The position numbers and the translations under genes are program-made. From Opitutaceae bacterium BACL24 MAG-120322-bin51 (GTDB lineage Bacteria; Verrucomicrobiota; Verrucomicrobiia; Opitutales; Coraliomargaritaceae), in assembly GCA_905182465.1 (NCBI GenBank), contig CAJJBI010000001.1, forward strand, positions 124,001 through 188,000: a stretch of DNA of 64,000 bases, read 5' to 3'. Positions 18,485-29,448 of the stretch are shown one piece after another; within the stretch, counting starts at the first letter, position 1, and each line of letters opens with the position of its first letter. The notes under the pieces are model-generated. The model did no database searches, was not told where the DNA came from, and saw nothing but the letters and a program-made list of their open reading frames with translations.

Positions 18485-21040
18485 ATGCCCACGCCTCTAA
18501 GAAATCTACCCATCTACGACGTCACAGACGAACTACTCGCTGGTATCGCTTCGACGGGGCGGATCGTACTCGCCGCGCCTACTGGTTCGGGTAAGTCGAC
18601 ACAGGTGCCTCAGATTCTACTCGATCAGGCTGGCATCGAGGGAGAGATCGTCGTATTGCAACCTCGGCGTCTGGCGGCACGACTTCTAGCCAAGCGAGTC
18701 GCCTTTGAGCGCGGTGTTAAGCTAGGTGATGAGGTCGGCTATCAAATTCGTTTTGAAAATATAGTCAGTGCTAAGACTCGTATTCGCTTTGTTACTGAGG
18801 CGATCCTATTGCGACAGATTTTAGAAGATCCTTCACTCAAAGGGGTCGGTGCGCTCGTATTTGACGAGTTTCACGAGCGACATTTAACCAGTGATCTAAG
18901 TCTCGCTTCGGCTCTACAGACGGTGCAGTCGAAGCGGTCAGACTTAAAGCTAGTCGTGATGTCGGCTACTTTGGATATCGATACGCTTGAGGGCTTTTTA
19001 GCGCCTTGTTCACGAGTGGAAACATCGGGTCGGATGTATCCTGTTGAAGTGAGCCATGCGGGTTCTGCGCTTGGGCGAGATACAGCTCCTGTTTGGGAGC
19101 GAGCCGCTGCATCCTTTAAGAAGCTAGTGGGTGCAAAGCATTCGGGCGACGTGCTCGTTTTTATGCCAGGTGCGTTCGAGATTCGAAAGACGATTGATGC
19201 AATCCAGGCATTATCCGAAGCACGTGGCTACGAGGTTTTGCCCTTGCATGGAGAATTGCCACCCGACGCCCAGGATAGGGCGGTCACCAGTGGCGACGTG
19301 CCCAAAGTGATCGTATCGACCAACGTGGCCGAGACTTCGATTACGATCGAAGGTGTGCGCGCGGTGATTGATGGGGGCCTTGCGCGAATCGCACGTTACG
19401 ATGCACGAAGAGGTATTAATTCAATTTTGGTTGAGCCGATTAGTCGCGCATCGTCGGAGCAACGCGCAGGTCGAGCCGGACGAACGGGCCCTGGTCTCTG
19501 TGTTCGACTTTGGAGTGAAGCGGAGCATGAGGCACGCTCGGCACGCGACGTGGCTGAAGTGAAGCGCGTCGATTTGTCGGAGACTGTATTGATGCTAGCG
19601 GCTGCGGGTATAAGTAAACTCGATCAGTTCGAATGGTATGAAGCGCCCAGCAAACAATCTTTGGAACGTGCCTATGGCTTACTTAAAGATTTAGGAGCTC
19701 TGGATTCGAGTAGTGAGATCACTGCGCTCGGTCGTCAGATGTCACGCTTCCCCTTGCACCCTCGCTATGCGCGATTGTTGATCGAGGCTGATCGTTTAGG
19801 TGTGATGCAAGATGCCGCATTGATTGCGGCACTGAGTCAGGGGCGACCCTTTTATCGAGCTTCACGCGATGGCCGCGTACGACGTGAGCAGATTCGTCAG
19901 ATCGAGGATCATGCCGATGTTCGTTCCGATTACTTTGTGCATCTACAAGCATGGGAGATTGCTCGTGGGGCTAAGTTTAACGCCAACGCATGTAGCGCGC
20001 TAGGCATCCATGGTGCTGCGGCCCGACAAGCAGGCGCGGTAGCCCAGCAAATTCTACAACTCGCTGAACGGGTGGGCTTAGATATGCGCAGCGGTGCGCT
20101 GCCCGATGCAGAGGAAAGTATTTGTCGCTGTCTACTGGTTGCGTTCTCGGATCACCTAGCACTGCGCAATGATCGCGGTACGCGCCGCTGTAAGATGCTG
20201 CACGACCGTTCGGGCGAGTTACGACGTGAGAGCCTCGTTGAGAGTGAACTCTTTGTGGCAGCTGAAATCGAAGAGCGTGAGCTGCGGGGTGATGTCTCTG
20301 TCTTGCTCGGACTGGCAACAAAGGTGGAAGTTGAATGGCTAGAAGAAACCTTCCCCGATGATTTCAATGAGGGGACAGGGACGAGCTATGATTCTACCGC
20401 AAGGCGTGTCGTTTGTCGCACTGAGCGTCATTTTCGTGATCTCGTCTTACATTCCAAAGATCAGGGGGACCCGGACTACGATCAGGCGGCCAGCTTATTG
20501 GCAGCTGAAGTGGTGGCGGGCCGTTTAAATCTTAAGAAGTGGGATGCCTCGGTCGATAACTGGATCGCCCGTGTCAACTTCGTGGCCAAACACTGCCCCG
20601 AAACCGAGATCGCACCGATTGATGAAGAGGCACGCCAACTTTTGATCGAGCAAATCTGCCACGGTGCGCTCAGTTATAAAGAGATTAAAGACCGCCCCGT
20701 TTTAAATGCGGTCAAAGAATGGATCAGCCCCGAACAAGTTTACTATATTGCCACCTACGCACCCGCCGAGATGGAGCTACCGGGAAGAAATCGCCCCGCC
20801 AAGATTCGTTACGAAGCCAATGGCCGAGCGATCATTACCTCGAAGCTTCAGAACTTTTACGATGTGCCTGGAGCTACGCTTAAGGTCGCGAATGGTCAAG
20901 TGGCGCTACTTGTAGAACTTCTCGCGCCGAATCAAAGACCAGCGCATCTGACTGACGACCTCGACGGCTTCTGGGACGGGGCTTATGTGCACGTTCGCAA
21001 GGAGCTGGCCGGTCGTTATCCGAAACACGAGTGGCGCTAG
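18485..21040 (+). CDS. hrpB: ATP-dependent helicase HrpB (DEAH-box)
   Basis: This superfamily 2 DExH RNA-helicase-like protein has Walker [11 protein letters not shown], a DEFH box, a SAT motif and the HrpB motif [20 protein letters not shown]. Motif VI reads [12 protein letters not shown]. The C-terminal block [14 protein letters not shown] is diagnostic for HrpB rather than HrpA. Its cellular role is poorly known; it is not part of an operon here. It is divergent to ilvA and convergent with the Ski2-like helicase. Confidence 0.92.
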   Translation: MPTPLRNLPIYDVTDELLAGIASTGRIVLAAPTGSGKSTQVPQILLDQAGIEGEIVVLQPRRLAARLLAKRVAFERGVKLGDEVGYQIRFENIVSAKTRIRFVTEAILLRQILEDPSLKGVGALVFDEFHERHLTSDLSLASALQTVQSKRSDLKLVVMSATLDIDTLEGFLAPCSRVETSGRMYPVEVSHAGSALGRDTAPVWERAAASFKKLVGAKHSGDVLVFMPGAFEIRKTIDAIQALSEARGYEVLPLHGELPPDAQDRAVTSGDVPKVIVSTNVAETSITIEGVRAVIDGGLARIARYDARRGINSILVEPISRASSEQRAGRAGRTGPGLCVRLWSEAEHEARSARDVAEVKRVDLSETVLMLAAAGISKLDQFEWYEAPSKQSLERAYGLLKDLGALDSSSEITALGRQMSRFPLHPRYARLLIEADRLGVMQDAALIAALSQGRPFYRASRDGRVRREQIRQIEDHADVRSDYFVHLQAWEIARGAKFNANACSALGIHGAAARQAGAVAQQILQLAERVGLDMRSGALPDAEESICRCLLVAFSDHLALRNDRGTRRCKMLHDRSGELRRESLVESELFVAAEIEERELRGDVSVLLGLATKVEVEWLEETFPDDFNEGTGTSYDSTARRVVCRTERHFRDLVLHSKDQGDPDYDQAASLLAAEVVAGRLNLKKWDASVDNWIARVNFVAKHCPETEIAPIDEEARQLLIEQICHGALSYKEIKDRPVLNAVKEWISPEQVYYIATYAPAEMELPGRNRPAKIRYEANGRAIITSKLQNFYDVPGATLKVANGQVALLVELLAPNQRPAHLTDDLDGFWDGAYVHVRKELAGRYPKHEWR

Positions 21041-21133
21041 TTTAGCCAATCGTGGCATGTGAGCTTGTGACAGTATCGAAGATGGCTCGTGCGTTTGTCG
21101 ACCTGCCGAATTAGGGGTGAATGAATTCGCACG

Positions 21134-23581
21134 CTATTGCTTCTGTTGGCGTGTGAGCGGTGGTAAATTTTCAAAAGGCAGACTCGGTTGATTAATACCT
21201 AAAGATTTCCTACACGCGGCCTGCAAATCTAGCCAACGGTCCCAATCGTACTTGGGCGCGTGGGCGATGTGCATACGTAGGCTACGCCATTCAACGCGGG
21301 CGCGTTCGATGTCGCCTTGGCTCAACTCGTCATCGAGATAGGCTTCGGCACGACTGCTTTTATGTTCGATATTGTAGAGGATTTCGCTAGCGCCTTCGCC
21401 GTAGTCTTGAGGGAGGCCGCGCCTTAAATAACCGGGGATAGTACGGAGGCCGTAGGCTTCTTGGCAGAAGGCAGTGATCGGCCGACCCGCTAGGGCTAGG
21501 GCGTTGAAGCGGTGACCTGCTCGTAAGTTGGCTAGATCGTAAACGAGTTCTTCGATCGGGTAGTGCTTGGCTTCGAGTGCGGCGGCCACAGCGAGTCCTT
21601 CGCCGTGGTTGAAGAAGGAAAAGAGGATGCCACGCCGAGTGGGGTGGGCTTGCGCGTCGATCAGACCGAGCGTATGCCACTGTTCTGCGACGCTATGCAT
21701 TCGAGAGCTTCTGACTTCCGTCTTCTGATCTATGTCCTCTGGATGGCTACCCTGGATCTCACGCTTACGCTCGATGGGATTGAGTAAGCCTTTGCCGTTG
21801 AGATCTTTGAGTGCATAGATCTCGCCCTCGGCGTAGTCGAGCTGGGCGTAGAGGGTGCCACCTCGCTCCTTGAGATTAACGGCTCGACCGCCTCGTGTGA
21901 GTTGAGGGAGCTTTGGTAGAATGTGCCGCTCGATGGTTTGTAGTGCCCAGAGCTTAGTAAGGTTGGGTTTTCTGCCTTCGTTGCGCTCTTTCTCGCGGAG
22001 GGCTTTGAATAGCCACTTTGTGAGGGTAAGGCGGTTGTCTTCGCTGGTTTCTGGAAAAGTCGCTAGGGGCACTTCGAGCCCGTAGAGGCGGTCTTTGTTT
22101 GTACCAAATTTACAAATTGTGCCAATACGGAGACTAGCCACGATCTTTGGACTGCTGAGACCAGGGCGCCAGGTATCGCCATCTAAATACCAGGTGTCTT
22201 TGATTCTGAAAATAATCGGCGATCGTTTGCGCTCCCAGATGCCCTCTTTGTTGCAAAATTCAGTGATAACACCGCCAGAAATAGCTTGTTCCTTTGTGCT
22301 GGGAGTGACGGGTTTTGTGGTGCTTTTTCGCTGCTTCAGGAAATCGTCTAGCCCGAGGTGAATCGGTTCGCGTACGAATAGGCGTGCGGTCAATTCACGC
22401 GTCGCTTCGAGGGGTTCTTTGCCTGTATCGAGTGCGGTTTGAATGACGGTTAGCAGGGATGGCCAGTCGACATTACTCTCGCGTTGTAAACGGAGGGGCC
22501 TGGCTTCAATCAAACGAGGAGTTTTACCTGTGAAAAGAACGGTGCCGCGCGCGTCGAGGCCTCGGCGACCAGCGCGGCCGAACATTTGCAGTAGCTCGTC
22601 GGGGCGGAGGTGGCGGTGGCTTTCGGCCACACGGTATTCGCGGTCGAGCACGAGGACAGAGCGCATGGCGAAGTTGATTCCAGCGGCCAGTCCGGTCGTG
22701 GCGACGATGACCTTGAGTTGGTTGGCCTTGGCAAGTGGTTCGACCAGGGCGGCGCGTTGCGCATAGCTCATCCCGCTGTGGTGGAAGGCGACGCGTTGTT
22801 TGAGTGTTCGGGCGAGTTCGCTGCCAGCGATAGCTTTTTGCTCGGCAGTAAGGACGATCGTGTCGGGTTCTGGTAGGGCGGCGGCGAGGGCGCGAGCGAG
22901 ATTCTCGGCGGCTTTACGTCGGGGGGCGAAAATGAGGATGGGACCGAGTCCGGCGTCGAGCGCACGCGCGATGTAGCGAGGCCAGCGGCCATGGATGCTT
23001 TTAGGCACATGGTTAGGTAGGGCGTCGAGGTGCACTTCGTCGAGCGTGACGGGACGCTCGGGGTGGCGAACGGTGGCGACCTGCCGTCCACAGCGTGTAA
23101 GCCAGGCCTCGATTTCGCGCGGATTGGCTACGCTGCCACTGAGGAGGAGCAGTTGGGTATCGGGTGGAGCCATCGCCAGAGCGAGCTCATAATTCATGCC
23201 ACGAGCTGGGTCACCGACCATTTGGTATTCGTCGATCACTAGCAGGCGTGGACCTTTTTTGGTCATCAGGGCGCGCTTTTGAGTTTCGAGCGTTGCGACG
23301 ATGATGGGTGCATCAAGATTGTAGGCGAGGTCGCCTGTTGCAATACCGACGTGCCAACCCATGGCCTGCCATTCGCGTAGCTTGTCGTTTGCAAGGGCGC
23401 GTGTCGGTACGGTAAAGACTGCTTTGCCAGGAAAGTTACGTTCGACGAGATGTTCGAAGATGAAAGTTTTACCGGCACCCGTGGGTGCATCGACGATAAC
23501 GTCGTATTCAGCCCGCAGAAGGTTGACCGCCTTCTGCTGCCAGAGATCGGGCACGGTCAAATCTGTTTTGAGAGCATCCAC
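21134..23581 (-). CDS. Ski2-like superfamily 2 helicase with DEYQ Walker B
   Basis: The N-terminal half is an SF2 helicase: Walker A APTGAGKT (residues 32-39), a Walker B box reading DEYQ in place of DEAD or DEVH, a SGS motif III, and a helicase C domain with VIVATTGLAAGINFAMRSV and motif VI QMFGRAGRRG. The AGRRG and GLAAGIN forms resemble Ski2/Mtr4/Hel308-type enzymes. The remaining 400 residues, including arginine-rich and TPR-like stretches, have no domain I can name, and none of the usual Ski2 arch or ratchet motifs is clear. Substrate (RNA or DNA) is unknown. It converges with hrpB. Confidence 0.72.
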   Translation of the reverse strand: MDALKTDLTVPDLWQQKAVNLLRAEYDVIVDAPTGAGKTFIFEHLVERNFPGKAVFTVPTRALANDKLREWQAMGWHVGIATGDLAYNLDAPIIVATLETQKRALMTKKGPRLLVIDEYQMVGDPARGMNYELALAMAPPDTQLLLLSGSVANPREIEAWLTRCGRQVATVRHPERPVTLDEVHLDALPNHVPKSIHGRWPRYIARALDAGLGPILIFAPRRKAAENLARALAAALPEPDTIVLTAEQKAIAGSELARTLKQRVAFHHSGMSYAQRAALVEPLAKANQLKVIVATTGLAAGINFAMRSVLVLDREYRVAESHRHLRPDELLQMFGRAGRRGLDARGTVLFTGKTPRLIEARPLRLQRESNVDWPSLLTVIQTALDTGKEPLEATRELTARLFVREPIHLGLDDFLKQRKSTTKPVTPSTKEQAISGGVITEFCNKEGIWERKRSPIIFRIKDTWYLDGDTWRPGLSSPKIVASLRIGTICKFGTNKDRLYGLEVPLATFPETSEDNRLTLTKWLFKALREKERNEGRKPNLTKLWALQTIERHILPKLPQLTRGGRAVNLKERGGTLYAQLDYAEGEIYALKDLNGKGLLNPIERKREIQGSHPEDIDQKTEVRSSRMHSVAEQWHTLGLIDAQAHPTRRGILFSFFNHGEGLAVAAALEAKHYPIEELVYDLANLRAGHRFNALALAGRPITAFCQEAYGLRTIPGYLRRGLPQDYGEGASEILYNIEHKSSRAEAYLDDELSQGDIERARVEWRSLRMHIAHAPKYDWDRWLDLQAACRKSLGINQPSLPFENLPPLTRQQKQ

Positions 23582-23705
23582 GGGTAGAGGTTCGACTGAA
23601 AATTCGTGGGTGTAAAGAATGAGCGAAGGATTGTTTCATAGGATCTGATCAAATGCTGTTTAGGTGAGGGTTTTTGTTTTGCATTTAAATGCGTAATTCA
23701 AGTCA

Positions 23706-23742
23706 TAAAAAAGGTGCCCCGATTGCTCGGGACACCCTTTTG
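23706..23742 (-). terminator. Rho-independent terminator of the fucose-isomerase-like gene
   Basis: Read on the minus strand, a long stem (AAAGGGTGTCCCGAG, a short CAAT loop, then CGGGGCACC) ends in a T-run, about 25 bp past the stop of the upstream minus-strand gene. It also separates that gene from the Ski2-like helicase. Confidence 0.88.
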
Positions 23743-23764
23743 GAAAATATTAATGTCTAGTCGA

Positions 23765-25390
23765 TTAGAACTTTTTGCCTTTGGCGTTGGTGCCGCATAG
23801 GGCGACTTCCATTCCCATCTTTTTGGCCAACTCAGCTTTTGCATACATGCAGTTGTCGGCCTCCTTTGCACTTTTAGCGTAGGCGACGTTAATATGGTTG
23901 GCCTGGTGGCGTGCCATCATTTGGTCGCGGCTCACGCCATAGGTCACGGCGTGCATGATTGGCCACTGGGGAGTGGTCTCGTCGAGGCGGCGCTGTGTTT
24001 CTTTCTTAGGTAGTGTGATGACTTTGGCCCGGCCAAGGTCCATCTTGAGTTTGCCGTCTTCCATGAAGATGCGACTCCAGACGATTTCACCAGGCTTAGC
24101 TATGCCATGCAGTGTGCTACCGCCCTTTGGGAAATACATAGCGGGCTGTCGATAGCCGTGGCTTCCTTTCCATCCGCCTATGTGATGCTCGATGGGTGCC
24201 GATCCTGAAATAAGGAAGACCCATACATACTCGTCCGTCGTGCCTGATTTGTCCCAGTCGCCCCAACGTAGATCATGGAGGGTGGTCTCGGTGGGCTGCT
24301 TGAGCGCTGTGTGCACACGCTTCGTCATGAGGGCATCGAGGCCGCAGCACTCGTCGACTTCGTTGAAGTGCGGGTAAGTTTCGCCCTTGAGAATAATTTC
24401 GCCCTTGGCATTTTTGACCGGAGGCCGGTCAGTGCTGTTGAGCATACCTTCTACGAGGTCGGAAGCTGGGCAAAGATCCTTGAGGCCTTGCTGGTATTGG
24501 ATGCCGAGTGCGTCACAGCCGTAGGTGTCACCAATGCGGCAAGCAGCTACATACATTTTACATTGTTCGATCACTTGTGCCTTTGTGAGGCTACTCTTAC
24601 CGTTACTTCCGAAGTGGAAATTAAAGCCTTTTTTCACGATGAAGTTATAGACTTCGTCGGCTTCAGCTTTGGTCACGGTCTGCATTTCAGCATAGAGTGC
24701 GCTCTGGCTGAGTTGCTCCTTATAGACGCCAGTCTGGAAGAGTAATTCATCAGGTATGGTAGCATTGTACATACCCATACAAAATTCATCAAATACACCC
24801 ATGATGGCTTTATTTCGGTCAAGGTCAGTGGCGATCTTTTCGGCAACTTTCTTGAGCCGAGCAGGCGTGCCCACACTCTTGTATTTCTTAACGTGTGTGG
24901 TTGGGTGGCTCACGCTACCTGTTTCTAGCCATTTCTTGAGCTTATTTTGAAAGCGTTTGTCGGTACTGAAGTCTTCGCTCCAGAGTGTAGAGTATTTGAC
25001 GCCTGCCTTTGTTAAAGAACCGTTTAGATTGAGCATGCCGACGAGGCCGGGCCATGTGCCGCTCCAGTTGGCTACCGTGAGGATGGGACCTTCGTGCGAG
25101 ATGAGACCGTGGAGAAGGTGGTGCGAGTATTGCCAGACCGCCTCGGCGATAATAAGGGGCGCCTGCCGGTCGATCTTTGCAAACACATCCATGCCTTGGC
25201 GCTGGCTGGAGATGAAGCCGTGCTTGAGTTCGGGGTCATATTTGTGAGCTCGCTTTAGTTTGCCACCGAGGCTCTGAATTACACTAGCGAGTTCCTGCTC
25301 CATCTCATCCTGCTTAGACCAACATTTTTGATTGGCAGTGATACGAAGATCGCCATTGGCGACGAGGAGAACGGTTTTGTTTTTTGACAT
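23765..25390 (-). CDS. L-fucose isomerase-family protein (FucI-like)
   Basis: The protein (541 aa) follows the FucI fold in order. [15 protein letters not shown] is the metal/substrate-site block, [14 protein letters not shown] a central active-site block, [16 protein letters not shown] a C-terminal block, and a final [10 protein letters not shown] strand carries a conserved His. The family isomerises aldoses to ketoses (L-fucose/L-fuculose, D-arabinose) using Mn2+. Its sequence departs from enterobacterial FucI, so the substrate is unknown. No fucose kinase or aldolase gene is adjacent. A perfect 10-bp hairpin lies in its leader and a strong terminator follows. Confidence 0.75.
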   Translation of the reverse strand: MSKNKTVLLVANGDLRITANQKCWSKQDEMEQELASVIQSLGGKLKRAHKYDPELKHGFISSQRQGMDVFAKIDRQAPLIIAEAVWQYSHHLLHGLISHEGPILTVANWSGTWPGLVGMLNLNGSLTKAGVKYSTLWSEDFSTDKRFQNKLKKWLETGSVSHPTTHVKKYKSVGTPARLKKVAEKIATDLDRNKAIMGVFDEFCMGMYNATIPDELLFQTGVYKEQLSQSALYAEMQTVTKAEADEVYNFIVKKGFNFHFGSNGKSSLTKAQVIEQCKMYVAACRIGDTYGCDALGIQYQQGLKDLCPASDLVEGMLNSTDRPPVKNAKGEIILKGETYPHFNEVDECCGLDALMTKRVHTALKQPTETTLHDLRWGDWDKSGTTDEYVWVFLISGSAPIEHHIGGWKGSHGYRQPAMYFPKGGSTLHGIAKPGEIVWSRIFMEDGKLKMDLGRAKVITLPKKETQRRLDETTPQWPIMHAVTYGVSRDQMMARHQANHINVAYAKSAKEADNCMYAKAELAKKMGMEVALCGTNAKGKKF

Positions 25391-25418
25391 ACTGTTTTGT
25401 GGGGTGATTTTTTTTAAT

Positions 25419-25443
25419 TTAGGAGCAGTAAGTCTGCTCCTAA
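25419..25443 (-). other. Perfect 10-bp hairpin in the leader of the FucI-like gene
   Basis: TTAGGAGCAG-TAAGT-CTGCTCCTAA forms a perfect 10-bp stem with a five-base loop, 28 bp upstream of the start of the FucI-like gene and about 100 bp past the gltX stop. No T-tract follows on either strand, so it is not a standard terminator. It may be an mRNA-leader structure, or a gltX 3' end. Confidence 0.6.
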
Positions 25444-25545
25444 GCTTAGATGTTAGCTAGGTCTTTTTTGAAGATTAGGTTACCGTATTTTGACATTTCG
25501 CTAGTCATGGCGACGGCATAGTTAGTTTTCACGCACCACTAAAGA

Positions 25546-26910
25546 CTAGCCGATAAACTGCTTAATCCGTGCGACCACGCGTTCGCGACCCATGACTGCA
25601 AGCATGGGCAATAGATCGGGGCCGCCCCCTTGGCCACTGGTTGCATAACGGAGGGCAGGGAAATAGGCGAAGACCTTTTGATCTTTAGATTCTGCGTGAG
25701 TTTCAAGTGCGCTCTTCAAGCTGTCGGCATCAAAGCTTTTGATGCTTTCTAGGATTGGAAGCACCTCGCCTAGTAGTTCTTTGGGGTCGGACTTCTTGGC
25801 GATTTTCACGCCTGTCTTTTCGTCCATCGCATAGTTGTCTATAAAGAAGTATCCGCAGAGTTCCGAGAGGGTTTCGAGTGAGCGTGCCTTGGGCTGGCAA
25901 AGGGTAAGCACAGCTTGGAGGTAATCCTCGTCGGCGTCCTCGCTGACGACGCCCGCCTTATTAAGTATTGGCCGGGCGAGGAAGGTGAAGCTCTCGATGT
26001 TCAGTTCTCGTAAATACTCAGCGTTGAGGGCGGAAAGCTTCTTCTCGTCGAAGCGCGAGTTACCTTTATTAATTCCAGGGAAGTCGAAGAGTTCGATGAT
26101 CTCATCAATGTCTATTTTCTCGCGTTCATTTTTCGGATTCCAGCCGAGAAGAGAAATGTAGTTGCGAACAGCGGAAGCTAGGAATCCGCGTGATTCGTAT
26201 TCTTCGATTAGTGCACCTTTATCTCGCTTGCTCATTTTGCCTGACCCTTCTTCTTTTAGTATCAGCGGAATGTGGGCAAACTTTGGTGGCTTCACGCCGA
26301 AGGCATTAAACAGTTCGACGTGCTTACTGGTATTTGAAAGATGATCTTCGCCCCGAATTACGTGCGTAATTCCCATCGTGATGTCATCGATCACATTGAC
26401 GAGGTGGAAGCCTGGACTGCCGTCTTTGCGTACGAGGACGAAGTCCATTTCTTCAGCACGCTCGACTCGACCGCGCACCTCATCATCGATGACAATGGGG
26501 GCTGCTTTAACTTTCTCGACCTCTGCTTTCAAATAATCGTCGTAAGTGCTATAACGTTCGCCTTCGAGTTTGAACCAGATTGCGCCATCTTTTTCGTAGG
26601 TGCGCCCCGCGTCTGTAAGTTTTTTAAGATACTCGTCGTAGATTGGCTGGCGCTGGCTTTGAAAGTAAGGGCCGTAATCGCCGCCCACTTCGGGTCCCTC
26701 ATCCCAGTCCATCCCCATCCACTTCATGCCTTCGAGTAAGACTCGGAGAGCTTCTGGGGTATTGCGCTTCTTATCAGTGTCTTCTATGCGTAGCACAAAA
26801 GTCCCTCCTGTATGACGCGCATAGAGCCAATTAAATAGTGCGGTGCGGGCACTCCCAATGTGGAAGAAACCCGTAGGGCTTGGAGCGAAACGAACACGGA
26901 CCTTGGACAT
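25546..26910 (-). CDS. gltX: Glutamate--tRNA ligase
   Basis: This class I aminoacyl-tRNA synthetase charges tRNA-Glu, and possibly tRNA-Gln in organisms with GatCAB. It has the HIGH-type motif [16 protein letters not shown] near the N-terminus, the adjacent [10 protein letters not shown] block, and [14 protein letters not shown] as the KMSKS loop. The anticodon-binding helical domain fills the C-terminal third. Length of 454 aa is within the bacterial range. No glnS is visible nearby. It is monocistronic, with a 400-bp empty region upstream. Confidence 0.95.
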   Translation of the reverse strand: MSKVRVRFAPSPTGFFHIGSARTALFNWLYARHTGGTFVLRIEDTDKKRNTPEALRVLLEGMKWMGMDWDEGPEVGGDYGPYFQSQRQPIYDEYLKKLTDAGRTYEKDGAIWFKLEGERYSTYDDYLKAEVEKVKAAPIVIDDEVRGRVERAEEMDFVLVRKDGSPGFHLVNVIDDITMGITHVIRGEDHLSNTSKHVELFNAFGVKPPKFAHIPLILKEEGSGKMSKRDKGALIEEYESRGFLASAVRNYISLLGWNPKNEREKIDIDEIIELFDFPGINKGNSRFDEKKLSALNAEYLRELNIESFTFLARPILNKAGVVSEDADEDYLQAVLTLCQPKARSLETLSELCGYFFIDNYAMDEKTGVKIAKKSDPKELLGEVLPILESIKSFDADSLKSALETHAESKDQKVFAYFPALRYATSGQGGGPDLLPMLAVMGRERVVARIKQFIG

Positions 26911-27310
26911 GATGGGATAGAAGGAAGTTAATACTTAACTAAAATACTTAGTCGGTTGATTGCTAAGCTTATCTAATAGGCAGAAATTGCCAGTAATTAA
27001 GACGAATATTTCTTTAGCTCCTCATCGTTTTTAGGCGATGTAAGTTTTAGGCATACGGAAATTATTCGAGCTGAGCTAATCTGGCTTACCTTAATTAATG
27101 TAATATTTAGGGGGGCAAGCTTGGGCGCGATCTTGCCCTGGCTGACCTTTGATACAGGCGCAAGACTGTAAAGTCATTGTCCTCCTAATAGTACAGTGAT
27201 AGGGTCTTCAAGGCCCATTTGGGGAAGGCATGGCTGTGGTGCCTAGTAGAGATACGCCAATCTCGCGTCGAGAAGGAGATTTTTGGATTAAGGTGTAAGC
27301 AGGATTTATC
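26911..27310. other. Gene-free interval, nothing convincing
   Basis: Between gltX and the lipoprotein gene. It is moderately AT-rich. A short inverted repeat GGCAAG/CTTGCC lies near 27113-27136 and an unsupported 22-codon frame runs from 27230 to 27298 with a GGGGAAGG before it. No RNA gene or terminator was recognised. Confidence 0.6.
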
Positions 27311-28015
27311 TTATTTGCCGTAAACTTCCACCTCTATGTAGTGGTTCATGTCGTTGGCGGTGTTGCCGTTGCTGTAGAGGCGCACGAATTGGGCGTTGCT
27401 GCCTTTGGCATCGATTAACTTCCCATAGCGGGAATCCACGTAAGGCTTGGAAGTGCCTTTACCTTGTTCGGCCGAGTTATCGTAGTCGTTGTTGAAGAGG
27501 GTCGTGACTCCAGACTCAAAGGTGGGGTCGTTCGAGACCTGCGCGACTATGTCGTGATAAGCGCGTGCTTGTGAGTGATAGTGCCAAACCCAGATGGCGG
27601 AGAGATCTGCGGGTTCTTCGAGGTCGATTTGCACCCATTGAAGGCCGTCCATGAGCTCTACGAAGTAACCTTCGCCCGCCTCCTTGTCGCCATCAGTGAT
27701 GTAGGAGAGTTCGCCGATAATGGGAAAGTCGTCACTCGCGGTCACGGACTTGTCCGCAGACAGTAATTGAGTGCCCTCGGGAACCATAAGGACCGGGGCG
27801 CCAGAAGGAGCCAGTTCAAGATTGGGCACTTTGATCGGTTGCGGTGTGCCTTCGATGAGCTCTGGTGGGATCTCTGTGGTCAGTGGCATGCTGCCTGCGG
27901 TAGCTACCGTAGAATCTGGTGAAGCTGCCGCCCCGTCACTGGTTGAGGCTTTGTCGCCACATCCTGCAAAAATAAGTAAGCTAGAGCTAAGGGCAAAGAG
28001 TGTAATTTGTTTCAT
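27311..28015 (-). CDS. Lipoprotein with an F5/8 type C (discoidin-like) domain
   Basis: A lipoprotein signal peptide ends in IFAGC with the lipidated Cys at residue 19. After a low-complexity Ser/Ala/Pro linker, residues about 100-234 form a beta-sandwich resembling an F5/8 type C domain ([19 protein letters not shown], then [12 protein letters not shown]), a fold that often binds sugars. It is the last gene of a three-gene minus-strand operon after a DoxX-like gene and a Gfo/Idh/MocA gene, with gaps of 17 and 36 bp. A role as a surface sugar binder is inferred. Confidence 0.78.
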   Translation of the reverse strand: MKQITLFALSSSLLIFAGCGDKASTSDGAAASPDSTVATAGSMPLTTEIPPELIEGTPQPIKVPNLELAPSGAPVLMVPEGTQLLSADKSVTASDDFPIIGELSYITDGDKEAGEGYFVELMDGLQWVQIDLEEPADLSAIWVWHYHSQARAYHDIVAQVSNDPTFESGVTTLFNNDYDNSAEQGKGTSKPYVDSRYGKLIDAKGSNAQFVRLYSNGNTANDMNHYIEVEVYGK

Positions 28016-28051
28016 TGTATTGATTGTGTTAATTCAGAATTTTAGCTTTTT

Positions 28052-29431
28052 CTATGTGTGTAGATGCTCTTCGGTAAAATTGATTATTTCATGACTATTT
28101 GCGGCGGGATTGACCCAATAGATCGGAGCTTCCGATTCAAGTGCGTGGCGGGCATCGCAGGTCAATTTAGTATCGCCACGGATGGCTCCATAGAAATTTT
28201 CTACATGCGGTGTGTGGGGCTGTTTGCTCAGTCCGCCGGGGAGGGCATATTTGTCGGGCGGAGCGGATTCGTAAGAAGCGATGGCATCGGTTCCGCCTGC
28301 AGCGACACCGGCTGATTCTTTCTTTAGTAATCCACGCCTGACAAGTTCGTCCCATTTCGTGGAGTCTGCACCCGATTCTTTGTAAATATTGGTATACGCT
28401 TCGCGTTCGGACATTTCGATCGTGCCATCGGTGCCCATGAATGTTTCGTAGTAACCGCCGCCTGAACTCGTTGTGGTAAGGACTTGGTAAAAGGCGCGTG
28501 CGCTACCCAAAGGTGTCTCATACTCGAAGATGCACATTACATTATCAAAGTGCTCGCGATCCTTGAAGTAACTACGCCCTCCAGAGGCCATGACGGACTT
28601 TGGTTGAGTGCCAAGGAACCAATTAAATATATCAATCTGGTGGGCTCCTAGGTCAGAGATCGGTCCCCCAGAGAGGTCTGTGTAAAAGCGCCAGTTGAGG
28701 AAACGGTGTCGCAATTCCTCGAGATTAAGTGTATGGTCGGCACCAGCATTGAAGCCATACTCACGGAGAATTTCAGCTTCGGGAAGAATTGAGGGTTTCG
28801 AGACAATATCTTGGGAGGAGCTAAGTGCTCGATTCCATTGACCATTTAGGTTAATAATTTGACCGCAGACATTTTCTTTTTGAATGAGTTCATTCAGCAC
28901 GAATTGATAGCGTGGGTTGCTGCGGCGTTGATGACCGATCTGGCAGAGCTTGCCAGTGCGATCCATCGCTGCGACCATACTACGTGCCCCTTCGATTGTG
29001 TTGGACATCATCTTTTCGCAATACACATGGCAGCCTGCTTCTAGAGCCATCACGGTGTGTGGCGCATGCCAGAAATCAGGAGTGGACACGAAGACGGCAT
29101 CTAGATCTTCTTTCTCAAGCATCTCCTCTGCGCTGAGGTAGCGGTTGATGTTGTAATCAAAACGCGATTTGATTGCAGAAAAAGTGCGCCCGACTCGGGC
29201 CTTCATGATATCGCAGGCAGCCACATATCGGATGCCTGGTATGTTCACCATAGCGTTGAAGAGCACTTCATGCTGTTTGCCACACCCAATAAAACCCACG
29301 CGGATGTCATCACCAGTGGCACCTGGTGCCTTAGCCTTGAGAATGGAAGGCGTGCCGAGCACTAGGCCGGCTCCAATCGATGACTTTGAAAGGAATTCTC
29401 GGCGAGAGAGTCTGGGGAGTTCGAAGTCCAT
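28052..29431 (-). CDS. Tat-exported Gfo/Idh/MocA-family oxidoreductase
   Basis: The N-terminus carries a twin-arginine motif LSRREFLSKSS followed by a hydrophobic stretch, so export is predicted. A Rossmann NAD(P) domain follows (VGFIGCGKQHEVLF), then the family EKMMSNT motif in the place of EKP, and the C-terminal beta-sheet domain with FNWFLGTQPKSV. The family oxidises or reduces sugars and sugar-like substrates; tightly bound cofactor is typical of exported members. Second gene of the operon with the DoxX-like and lipoprotein genes. The EKMM replacement of the usual catalytic EKP motif is unusual but common in exported PVC paralogs. Confidence 0.85.
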   Translation of the reverse strand: MDFELPRLSRREFLSKSSIGAGLVLGTPSILKAKAPGATGDDIRVGFIGCGKQHEVLFNAMVNIPGIRYVAACDIMKARVGRTFSAIKSRFDYNINRYLSAEEMLEKEDLDAVFVSTPDFWHAPHTVMALEAGCHVYCEKMMSNTIEGARSMVAAMDRTGKLCQIGHQRRSNPRYQFVLNELIQKENVCGQIINLNGQWNRALSSSQDIVSKPSILPEAEILREYGFNAGADHTLNLEELRHRFLNWRFYTDLSGGPISDLGAHQIDIFNWFLGTQPKSVMASGGRSYFKDREHFDNVMCIFEYETPLGSARAFYQVLTTTSSGGGYYETFMGTDGTIEMSEREAYTNIYKESGADSTKWDELVRRGLLKKESAGVAAGGTDAIASYESAPPDKYALPGGLSKQPHTPHVENFYGAIRGDTKLTCDARHALESEAPIYWVNPAANSHEIINFTEEHLHT

Positions 29432-29448
29432 GAGTTAAATAGCGTAAG

